Positions 1 through 8,300 of a DNA stretch of 64,000 bases are shown here, one piece after another. Numbering within the stretch: the stretch's first letter is position 1; each line of letters opens with the position of its first letter. Made by a program: the position numbers and the translations under genes. The notes beneath the pieces were generated by a model. It did not search any database, was not told the DNA's origin, and was given only the letters and a program-made list of their open reading frames with translations. Source of the stretch: Chloroflexota bacterium. GTDB taxonomy: Bacteria > Chloroflexota > Anaerolineae > SpSt-313. Where the stretch lies: positions 60,607-124,606 of the forward strand of contig JAKPJZ010000233.1 in the NCBI GenBank assembly GCA_029553955.1, in the 5' to 3' direction.

Positions 1-358
1 CTACGGCCGTTTCTGCCACCGCAGTGCACTCGACCGGATCACTGACGACCAGGTCGGCAAAGCTGGCGTCGGGCGCGTTCAGGTGCGTGCCGCGCGGTAT
101 AGTCACATGCAGCGATGCGCCGCTCCGGCTGGCGACGTGGAGCAGTAGCATGGGCTGGCGGAACCCCATGGCGAGCGGCTCTGCCCAGGCCTCGACCTGG
201 CCCGTGCGCAGCGCCTCCTGCAACGTCACCGCTGTGGCCTGCCCCGAGGGGCCGGCGACGGCGGCCGCGGGGGCGGCCAGCGAGACGATGAGCCAGAGCA
301 CCAGAGCTGCGGCCTGCCGGCCCATCCGGCGGCCGGTGGCCAATCTGCTGCGCTTCAC
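1..358 (-). CDS. Exported protein of unknown function, N-terminal part only
   Basis: The frame runs off the left edge of the window, so only about 119 N-terminal residues are visible. I place the start at the GTG at 358, four bases past the stop of the FHA gene upstream, because a purine-rich GAGAGAG stretch precedes it; an ATG at 325 in the same frame is an alternative. Residues about 12-35 form a signal peptide or membrane anchor (VLWLIVSLAAPAAAVAG). The rest has no motif I recognise. The tight spacing makes it the next gene of the same leftward operon, so a role in the kinase/phosphatase network is possible, but nothing in the visible residues shows it. Confidence 0.6.
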   Translation of the reverse strand, partial: MKRSRLATGRRMGRQAAALVLWLIVSLAAPAAAVAGPSGQATAVTLQEALRTGQVEAWAEPLAMGFRQPMLLLHVASRSGASLHVTIPRGTHLNAPDASFADLVVSDPVECTAVAETAV

Positions 359-361
359 AGT

Positions 362-1258
362 CTACTCTCTCTTTTCGACGACAAAGTGGAACTGGGCTTT
401 GCCGAAGGTGATGGTGCAGCCATCGGTGAGCTCGCAATCGCGAACTCGGGCACCGTCGAGGTAGGTGCCGTTGAGGTCTCTGAGTGCGTGCAGGTAAAAG
501 CGCCCTCCTTCGTACTCGATCAGCGCGTGCTCGCGCGAGACAGAGCGGTCTTCGCACTGTACCTCGATGCCGGGGCTGTCGCGGCCGATGCGCGTCTCGC
601 GGAGCGTCGACACGGAATACCTGCGGCCTGTCTGAGCATCCTCCAGGTACGCCTTGACGAGCCCCTGCTCGGGCGGCGGCGGGTTGTCGCACACCGGGCA
701 GCAGGTCTTGTTCAGGTCCAGCGGGCCGCCGCAGGTGGGGCACTTGACGAGTGGCGGCGGCGGCACCGTCGGCGGCGCGCCCGAAAACGCGTCCATGGCT
801 GCCGGCGTGCTGAGGTGGAAGCCGGCTACGAGCAAGAGCAGCGCGAGCGTGCCACCACCGATGCCCAGCCAGCGCGGCAGCGCCGCGGGCACCGCCACGG
901 CCACGAAGCCCGGCGCGGTGAGCCGAAAGTAGAGCATGAGCACGAGCACCGCCAGGCAGGCGCTCATGGCGATGTTGAAGGCGACACCGACGGTGCGCGC
1001 CCAACTGCGCAGGCTGAGCAGGCAGGTGCCGAAGAACAGGGCAAAGATGCCAAAGGCCAGGCTGGCCCACTGTTGCGCGCCCGCCTGCCCGCGGAGCAGC
1101 GGGCCGACGGCCGCCGCCAGTTCGGGCCACTGATCGACAAAGTACAGATCCATCGCCGCGCCAAAAAGCGCATAGCCGCTGGCGACGAGCAGCACGAGCA
1201 CGCCGATCACGATCCAGAACATGCCGAGAAGGCGGTATAGAAAACGGAGACGACTCAT
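362..1258 (-). CDS. Membrane protein with zinc ribbon and C-terminal FHA domain
   Basis: 298 residues. Four hydrophobic segments (about 10-33, 64-83, 90-111, 118-147) anchor the protein. A short zinc ribbon follows, with CPTC at 173-176 and CPVC at 187-190. Residues about 205-295 form an FHA domain with the signature pieces RIGRDSPG, SREHALI and LNGTYLDG. FHA domains bind phosphothreonine peptides, so this protein probably recruits targets of the neighbouring Ser/Thr kinases to the membrane. The ATG at 1258 has GGAGGAGG just upstream. It lies 19 bp after the PP2C gene and 3 bp before the next gene, which suggests co-transcription. The FHA assignment is secure; its phosphopartner is unknown. 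Confidence 0.88.
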   Translation of the reverse strand: MSRLRFLYRLLGMFWIVIGVLVLLVASGYALFGAAMDLYFVDQWPELAAAVGPLLRGQAGAQQWASLAFGIFALFFGTCLLSLRSWARTVGVAFNIAMSACLAVLVLMLYFRLTAPGFVAVAVPAALPRWLGIGGGTLALLLLVAGFHLSTPAAMDAFSGAPPTVPPPPLVKCPTCGGPLDLNKTCCPVCDNPPPPEQGLVKAYLEDAQTGRRYSVSTLRETRIGRDSPGIEVQCEDRSVSREHALIEYEGGRFYLHALRDLNGTYLDGARVRDCELTDGCTITFGKAQFHFVVEKRE

Positions 1259-1277
1259 TGGGCCTCCTCCTGCGCAG

Positions 1278-3041
1278 CTAGGCGTGTACCTCGACTCGAT
1301 AGCGGACGGTCAACGCGACGAACAGCATGCCATCGCGCCGGACCCTGTCCGGTTCCCGGGGGGCGAACGCGCAGCGGGTCAGCGCTGCCTGTGCCTGCAT
1401 CGGCCCCGCGCGCAGGTTGATGATCTCATCTCCGGCGACGATCACGGCCACGCTGTACCCCCGCAGCCTCTGATCGGATATCGTGCTCGCATCCATGCCG
1501 TGGCCCACCAGCAGGCGGCCGGCACGGTTGCCGGGCATGGCCGCCCAGACTTCGATGGCAAAGGGGTAACGATGCATGACATGCTCCTGGCGCACGGTGA
1601 GCCCGCAGGTGACCGCGGTGCCGCCAGGCAGCCTGATGGTCTCTTGCAGCTCGGTCGCCCCGGCCGTGGCCGACGCCTCGTAGACAAGGTCGCGCACGAG
1701 ATGATACACGGGCTGGGCACCGTGAGGCCGCAGCAGCCTGGGGACTTGGGCAAACCCTGCCAAGGCCGGCTTCTGTTGGGCGCGCTGCGCCTCCTCTTGG
1801 TGCTTCAGCAGCTCTTCGCGGCGATCGAGCTCTGCCTCTCGTGCAGCCGACGTGCGCCTGGCCTCCTCGAGCTGCTCCTGCTCAGCGGCCAAGGCTCGCT
1901 GTTCGGCCTGCAACGCCTCGCGCTGCGCCTCGAGCTCGGCGCGCTCGTGCTCATCGCGTGCCTCTTGTTGCCTCAGGCTGGCCTGCTGCCCCTCCACCAC
2001 GGCCTGGCGCTGCTGCAGCGCCTGCTCGCGCTCGGCCAGCGCCGCTTCGCGTTCCTGCAGTGCCTGTTCCTGCGCCACAAGGCGCTGCTGCTTGGCCTCG
2101 AGCAGCTGCGCGCGCTCGGCCTCGCTGCGCAGGCCGGCCCGCGGCGCGTCGTCGCGCTCGCGCAGCGGCAGCACCGGGGCGGCCGGGTCCTGTCCCTCGC
2201 TGCTGAGCAGCCGCTCGCGTTCCATGGGTGCGACAGCAGCCGGTTGAGGGGCCGCGCGAGGCGTCGCCGGGCGGGTGATCGCCTCCCGTTCCATCTGGAT
2301 TTCGGCCACAACCACCGCGATGTTGTCGGACCCGCCGGCCCTGTTGGCCAAGCCGACCAGGGTCTGGCAGGCCAGTTGCGGGTGGTTGTGGAGCAGTGCG
2401 TCGCGGATCTGCCGGGCATCCACGGCATCGTACAGACCGTCGGTGCAGAGCAGCAGGCGGTCGCCATCTTTCAGCGGCCCAAGGCGCTGCATCTCGGGCT
2501 CGACCTCGGCACCGCTCCCCAGGCAGCGGGTGATAACATGGCGCTGCGGGTGTCGGGCGACGTCCTCTTCCTTGATCGCGGCCTTGTCGAGCAGCTCTGC
2601 CACCAACGAGTGGTCCCGCGTCAATTGCGACAGCACGCCGCCGCGCAAGAGGTAGGCGCGGCTGTCACCCGCGTGGCCGACGATGAGCGCCTCGCCCTGG
2701 ATCACGGCACAGACGATCGTCGTCGCCATCTGCTCGTAGCCTGGGGCCTGGGCAGCCTGGCGGATGGCGCGACCGGCCTCCACAATCGCCTGGCGGAGCG
2801 ACGCCAGCGCATCATCGCCCGTGCTCGCATAGTAGTGCTCGGGCACGAGGCTCACCGCCATCCGGCTCGCGACCTCGCCCGCCTGCTGGCCGCCAACGCC
2901 GTCGGCCACGACCAGGATAGCGCCCTTATCCGGGGCCGCAGCAGAGTCGGGCGGCCGCACAGAGAAGGCGTAGGCGTCTTCCTGATGATCGCGTTCCAGG
3001 CCGCGATCTGCAAGGTGGCCGACGATCACGTGCGTTCTCAA
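1278..3041 (-). CDS. PP2C-type Ser/Thr phosphatase with long coiled coil
   Basis: About 587 residues from a TTG at 3041. That start overlaps the stop of the upstream TPR gene (TTGA) and is preceded by GGAGGGAGACG, so I prefer it to the much longer open frame. Residues 1-240 are a PP2C domain with the metal-binding motifs DRGLERDHQED, VVADGVGG, GHAGDSRAYL, TDGLYD and GGSDN. About 290-440 is a Glu/Gln/Arg-rich coiled coil (AEREQALQQRQ type). The last 140 residues are a domain I do not recognise. The expected reaction is metal-dependent dephosphorylation of pSer/pThr in the cytoplasm, opposing the kinases of this island. The coiled coil suggests dimerisation or scaffolding with the adjoining coiled-coil/TPR proteins. 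Confidence 0.9.
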   Translation of the reverse strand: MRTHVIVGHLADRGLERDHQEDAYAFSVRPPDSAAAPDKGAILVVADGVGGQQAGEVASRMAVSLVPEHYYASTGDDALASLRQAIVEAGRAIRQAAQAPGYEQMATTIVCAVIQGEALIVGHAGDSRAYLLRGGVLSQLTRDHSLVAELLDKAAIKEEDVARHPQRHVITRCLGSGAEVEPEMQRLGPLKDGDRLLLCTDGLYDAVDARQIRDALLHNHPQLACQTLVGLANRAGGSDNIAVVVAEIQMEREAITRPATPRAAPQPAAVAPMERERLLSSEGQDPAAPVLPLRERDDAPRAGLRSEAERAQLLEAKQQRLVAQEQALQEREAALAEREQALQQRQAVVEGQQASLRQQEARDEHERAELEAQREALQAEQRALAAEQEQLEEARRTSAAREAELDRREELLKHQEEAQRAQQKPALAGFAQVPRLLRPHGAQPVYHLVRDLVYEASATAGATELQETIRLPGGTAVTCGLTVRQEHVMHRYPFAIEVWAAMPGNRAGRLLVGHGMDASTISDQRLRGYSVAVIVAGDEIINLRAGPMQAQAALTRCAFAPREPDRVRRDGMLFVALTVRYRVEVHA

Positions 3042-4060
3042 ACGTCTCCCTCCAGCGCCCGCAGGTATGCGCCTGCTATAGGGTGCATGGGCTCGATCGC
3101 CAGGACGCGGCGCCACTCGGCCACGGCCCGTTGCGGGTGCCCGTCCTGGTAGTGGGCCTCTGCCAGGCCCAGGCGGTAATCGACCTCGTCGGACGGGCTG
3201 CCCGCCCGAGCGACGCACTGCTCAAGGAGCTCTGCCGCGTGTGTGGCCTGCCCCGACCGCAGCGCGAGCATGCCCTCGGCGTACAGCACCTCTGTCGACC
3301 GCGGCTCCAGGCCGGCCGCTGCCTGCCACTCCCGCGCGGCCTGCTCGAGCCGGCCTGCCTGCAGGCATAGCATGCAGAGGCTCAGCCGGATTGTCGCATT
3401 GCAGGGCGCGTGGGCCGCAGCCTGCTCGATGAGCGCCAGCGCCGTCTGTGTGTGCCCCTGGTGGCATGCCAGCGCCGCCTGGTGGGCCAGGTCTGCAGCC
3501 TGTCGCTCTGCCTGGGCGGCCTCCAAGTGCTGTTCGGTCTGCACGCCTACCGCCGCGGCCGCATCGGCCTGGCGCAGCGCCGCGGCAATCGCCGCGAGCT
3601 GCTGACTGGCCTGCTGCAGGCCCCCATCGTAGCGCAGCAGCCCCTCGGCCCGGGCGGTGCTGGCCTGCACCTGGGCTGCGTTCAGCTCCCAGAAGCGCTC
3701 TCGCGCCGAGTGCAGTCCTTGCGATAGGACCTGGCCCAGCACGTCCATGTCGCCGAGTGGGCCATACATCTCGCCCGTCACCGCGCGCAGCGCTTCGTCG
3801 ATGGCCTGCCGGCAGCGTTGCAGCGCCTCGACGCTCTTGTGGCCATCGCGCTCGACCTGGCTGCAGGCCTGCTCACTCTGGCGGCTGGCCGTCTGGGCCT
3901 TGGCGATGAGCGCCGTGTGGCAGTGCTCGTCGAGCATGCCCTGCTGCCCCACCCGCTCGACCAGGGCGCGGGCTTGCGCCTGCGCCTGGGCCGCCGTTTG
4001 CTTCAGCCCGCCCAGGGCCGCGCCGAGCCGTTGGCAGGCGGCCAGAGCTCTTGTGCTCAT
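3038..4060 (-). CDS. Coiled-coil and TPR protein
   Basis: 340 residues. The first 200 are Ala/Gln-rich helices likely to form a coiled coil; residues about 200-335 contain TPR-like repeats (for example AGRLEQAAREWQAAAGLEP). There is no signal peptide or membrane segment, so it should be cytoplasmic. The start overlaps the upstream stop by ATGA and its own stop overlaps the phosphatase start, so translation of three consecutive genes is coupled. It has the same architecture as the next upstream gene (N-terminal coiled coil, C-terminal TPR) and may be a diverged duplicate. A scaffold role is inferred from the architecture and context only. Confidence 0.8.
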   Translation of the reverse strand: MSTRALAACQRLGAALGGLKQTAAQAQAQARALVERVGQQGMLDEHCHTALIAKAQTASRQSEQACSQVERDGHKSVEALQRCRQAIDEALRAVTGEMYGPLGDMDVLGQVLSQGLHSARERFWELNAAQVQASTARAEGLLRYDGGLQQASQQLAAIAAALRQADAAAAVGVQTEQHLEAAQAERQAADLAHQAALACHQGHTQTALALIEQAAAHAPCNATIRLSLCMLCLQAGRLEQAAREWQAAAGLEPRSTEVLYAEGMLALRSGQATHAAELLEQCVARAGSPSDEVDYRLGLAEAHYQDGHPQRAVAEWRRVLAIEPMHPIAGAYLRALEGDV

Positions 4061-5313
4061 GCGGCGCCTCCGAGGATGGCCTGTTCGCTCAGGGCGATGC
4101 GCACCTCGGCATCGCTCGCCACCAGCAGCGGCTCGAGCTCCGCGGCCCGTTGCCAGGCCGCCATCGCCTGGGCCACTGCGCCGCAGCCATAGTGCGCCCG
4201 GCCGAGGTTCAGCCAGATGGCTGCCTCTTCGGGCGCAAGCTGCACGGCGCGCTCGAGGTACGTCAGCGCGGCCTGTGGGTTGCCGAGGTCCAGGTAGAGC
4301 ACGCCCAGCTCGTTCAGGGCGGCCACGGCCTCACCGTCCGCAGTGACAGCCTCGAGCAACAGCGCTTCGGCGCGGCCCGACTGCCCGGTGCCCATGCAGG
4401 CCAGCGCCAGGTTGGCCCGGATGGTGACGTCGTCGGGCGCCAGGCGCATCGCCTCTTCCAGCAAGGGCGCAGCGGCGGCGCACTCGCCGCGGTGCAGCAA
4501 TGCCGCGGCCTGGCCGTTCAGCGCGTGCGCCCAGCGCGCCTTGGCCTGCGACAGGCGCTCCTCCTGCCAGCCTTGGGCCCTGGCGCTGCTGGCGGCCATG
4601 TTGCTGGCCGTTGTCTGGATCGCCAGCAGGTGCTCGGCCAGGTGCGTCTGTGCGGCCAGCAGGCGTTCGAGGGCAGCTGCTTCCTGCTGCGCCTGTTCGT
4701 CCCTGGCGCGCGTGGCCTCGTGCGCGGCCTCGGCCATCTGCGTCAGCTCTTCCTGGGCCTGGCTCTGAGCCTGCACCACCGCCTCGCGCAGCATGCGGAT
4801 CGAGTGCTCGATCTGTCTGCTGCCGTCCTGCTCGGCCTGCGCCAGCTCGGCCACGCCCGTCTGCAGGTCGGCAAAGGCGCCGTGCAGGGCCGCGGTCTCT
4901 CCCTGGCGCTGGGCGAGGAGATGGTCCAGGCGGTCGGTAAGCTCTTCATGGCGCGCGCCCCTGGCCTCGTTCTGCGTGGCCACCAGGCCGGCCAGTTGTT
5001 CCAAGAGGCCACTGGTCTCGGCGATGCTGCCGCCGGCCTCACCAAGGAGCGCGCTGCTGCGCTCGACCTCCGTGGCAATCGCGTCGAGCACCTGGGCCAG
5101 CCCTTTGATCTCGGCCTCGAGCCGGTCGGCCCGGGCCTGCTGCGCCTTCAGGTCGGCCTGCAGCACCCGGATCTTGCTCGCGTTCTCTTCGTGCAGCGCG
5201 CGAGCGTCCTTCTCTGCCTTGGCGATCTGCCGGACCGTGGCGTCGATCCTGGCCTCGAGCCGCCGCAGGTCCTCTGCCGTCGCCACGACGACTCCCGAGA
5301 TCTGTGCCGGCAT
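4057..5313 (-). CDS. Coiled-coil and TPR protein
   Basis: 418 residues. Residues 10-75 (DLRRLEARIDATVRQ and following) and much of 80-260 look like long coiled-coil helices. Residues about 265-405 hold three to four TPR units, such as AALTYLERAVQLAPEEAAIW. No signal peptide is visible. It starts 3 bp after the stop of the giant TPR gene and ends in a 4-bp ATGA overlap with the next gene. It is probably an adaptor in the phosphorylation island. No enzymatic motif was seen. Confidence 0.82.
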   Translation of the reverse strand: MPAQISGVVVATAEDLRRLEARIDATVRQIAKAEKDARALHEENASKIRVLQADLKAQQARADRLEAEIKGLAQVLDAIATEVERSSALLGEAGGSIAETSGLLEQLAGLVATQNEARGARHEELTDRLDHLLAQRQGETAALHGAFADLQTGVAELAQAEQDGSRQIEHSIRMLREAVVQAQSQAQEELTQMAEAAHEATRARDEQAQQEAAALERLLAAQTHLAEHLLAIQTTASNMAASSARAQGWQEERLSQAKARWAHALNGQAAALLHRGECAAAAPLLEEAMRLAPDDVTIRANLALACMGTGQSGRAEALLLEAVTADGEAVAALNELGVLYLDLGNPQAALTYLERAVQLAPEEAAIWLNLGRAHYGCGAVAQAMAAWQRAAELEPLLVASDAEVRIALSEQAILGGAA

Positions 5314-5316
5314 CGC

Positions 5317-8300
5317 CTACCGTCCTTCCGGCAACAGCCTGACGCTGCTGGTGGGCCGCAGCGTGGCGGGCTGTGCCTGGGCTGTCACCTTTTCGCGCTG
5401 CACGATATCGAGCAGCCCGAGCACGTTCTGGTACGTGGCATCCAGTGCGCAGACCTGCTCGAGCGCCGCAATGGCCTCGTCGTAGCGCAACTGGCGCCGC
5501 CGCGCCTCTGCCAGGCGGTAGAGCACCTCCTTGCGCGCTTCGAGGTCGAGCTCATCGCTCGCCAGCGCAGCCTCGAGGCTGGCCGCGGCCATGTGGTGGC
5601 GCCGCTGCCCGGCAAAGCAGCGGGCCAGCGCCAGATGGATGGGGCTGGCCTGCCCGGCGAGGGGCAGCGCGTCTTGGAGGATGGCCACGGCCTGCGCATA
5701 GTCGCCCCGTTGCTGCAGGAGCTCGGCCAGGCTCAGGCGCGCCTGCACAGGGTCTGCGCCGGCCGCCAGTTGCTCCTGGGCGGCGGCGATGGCGCGGTCG
5801 AGCAGCGCCAGGCGCACCGCGATGAGCGCGCGGCGCAGCGCGGCGTCGTCGGGCGAGAGCGCAGCGGCCTGCCGCAGGTCGGCCAGCGCCCGGTCGAGAT
5901 GGCCGCACGCCAGCGCGGCCCGCCCCATCATGTCGTAGAGCAGCGCCAGCGCGTGCGGGGGCAGGTCGCCCTCGGCAAGGGCCTGCTCCAGGTGCTCGAT
6001 GGCCGGCGCATGTTCGCCGGCGCGGTAGGCCAGCTTGCCGTGCACGTACCAACCATAGCCGCAGGTCGCGTGGGTCTGCAACAGCCGGCTCACACACTCT
6101 CCCGCGTCGTGCGCCTGGCCGGCATCGAGGTCGGTGAGCTCGTCGAGGCACTGCGCGGCCGGGCCGGGCTGCTGCAATGTGAGGTGCGCGCGGGCGAGCC
6201 CCCAACGTGCCGGTATGCTCTCTGGCATGCCGGCCAGCACCGCGGCATAGCGCTCGACCAGGCCGGCCGCCAGCGCTTCGCCGGCCTGCTGTGCTTCGGC
6301 GTATACCGCCAGCGCCGCATCCCACTGCTGCGCTTGACGGTAGGCGTCGCCCAGGCTCAAGAGCAGTTCATGCCGGTCGGGATGGCGCGCGAGGAGGCCG
6401 CGGAAGGCACGCTCGACCGCGGGCAGTTCGGCGGGCAAGGCCGCGCTCAGGTCCAGCAGAGCGGCCGCAGCATCGGCCAAGGCCAGCGTCGCTTCGTGCA
6501 CGCGGGCGCGCGCATAGTAGGCGGCGGGCTCCCTGGGGTCCATGCGCGCGCAGACGGCCAGGAGGTCGCCCGCTTGCTCGGGCCCAAAGAGGTCCACGAC
6601 GGCCTGCAGCGCTTCGAGCAACGGGCCATAGTGTCCGGGGCCGAGCCGCACGTAGAGGTCGAGCCGCATCTGCCAGGCCGCGAGGTAGCCCTGGGGGAAG
6701 CGTTCGAGGGCCTGCAGCACCTGCGGGGCCTCGGCCTCAAAGGCGGGCTCGAGCAAGGTCCGATACATCTCCAGGGCCTGGCCGAAGGTCGCTTCGCCCG
6801 CATCGCGGAGGACGGCGGCAGCGGCGTAGCGCAGGAGCCGGCGGCTTGCGGCATCCCAGCCGCGGTCGAAGAGCCAGCCTGCGAGCGGTTCGGCCTGCGT
6901 GCCGTCGAGGCCGGCAGCCGTGGCGCAGGCATCGGCTGCCCCCACAGCGTCGCCCTGCAGCGCCCGCCGTTCGGCGATGGCCCTGGCAGCGCGCGCGGCG
7001 ACGGTGGGCTGCTCAGCCTGCGTGGCTTCGAGCACGGCCCGGCAGCGCTCAGCCAGCGCCTGGCAGGCGGCGGGGTCGCGCTCGGGCGCGGCCGCGCACA
7101 CGCCCACGGCCTGGTCACAGTCGCCGCAGGCGAGGCAGGCGTCGGCCAGCGCCAGGCGCAGCGTGAGCGCCGGCATGGTGGCCAGCGCCTGCCGGCAGCG
7201 CTCGGCGACCGAGCCGCCGGCCTCGGGCCACCTGTTGAGGATGGCCGCGAGCTGCTGCGCCGCCTCATCGGGCTGCTGCGCGGCCAGGAGAGCGTCGGCC
7301 CAGGCGAGATACGCCTCCTGCAATGGTCGGTCCTCGCCCGCGCCCAACCCTTCCAGCACACCCACGGTTTGCGACAGGGCGCCGGCCACCTGGTCGGCCT
7401 CGGCGGGCGCTGCGGCCAGCCATGCCCGGGCGTGTGCCACCGCCTGTTGAGCTGCGGCGCTCGTCTGCAGGCGCGTCTCGGTCTCTACCAGTGCCTGCAG
7501 CACGTCGGCCCTGCCCGGGTGCGCGGCCGCGATCTCGAGCAGTCGTTCTTGGATGGCCGGCAACGCCACGGCATCGTGCGCGGCCTGGGCCAGGGCAGCA
7601 AGCGCGGCCGGCACGTTGTCGCCGGCGGCGTATGCCCTGGCGCGCGCCAACCAGGTGTCGCTCGTCGGCGTGGCCTGGGTCAAGCCCTCCAGGAGGGCCA
7701 CGGCCTCAGCCCGCGCGGCCGCAAAGGCCTCGGCCGCATCGCCGAGCACGCGAGCGGCCTCGGCGCTGCGGCCCAGCCGTTGCAGCGCCCGTGCCAGCGC
7801 CAGCCGGGGCGCGGCGCTCGCCGGGAACGCCGCCGCCAGCCTGCCGGCGGCCTCGCGAGCGCGCTCGGCGTCGTTCTCCGCGCTCTGGGCGACCGTGCGG
7901 TCGAGCCAGGACGCCGCTTGCTCGGGCAGCCCGCGCGCCGCCTCGACCTCGGCGTGGAGCAGCCAGGTCGCGGGCGCCTCGGGCAGCAACCGGGCGACTC
8001 GGTCGATGGCGTCGCAGGCGCGCACGCCCGCATCGCTCAGGATGCGGGCCAGCTCGGCGGCAGCCGATGTATCCTGCAGGCAGGCCAGGGCTTCGGCCCT
8101 CAGCAGGCGCGCCTGCAGCGCCTCGTCGCTCTTGGCCTTTGCCTTGACGCCCTGCAGGCGCTCGAGCACGACGGCCGCCGTTTCGGCCGGGCCGGCCTCG
8201 AGCGCGCGCCCGTAGGCCGCCAGGGCCGCGGCGGTGGCCGGTTTGACCTGCTTCTGATGGGCGTCGCCCAGCACCAGCCAGGCCGTGGCCGCCTGGGGCG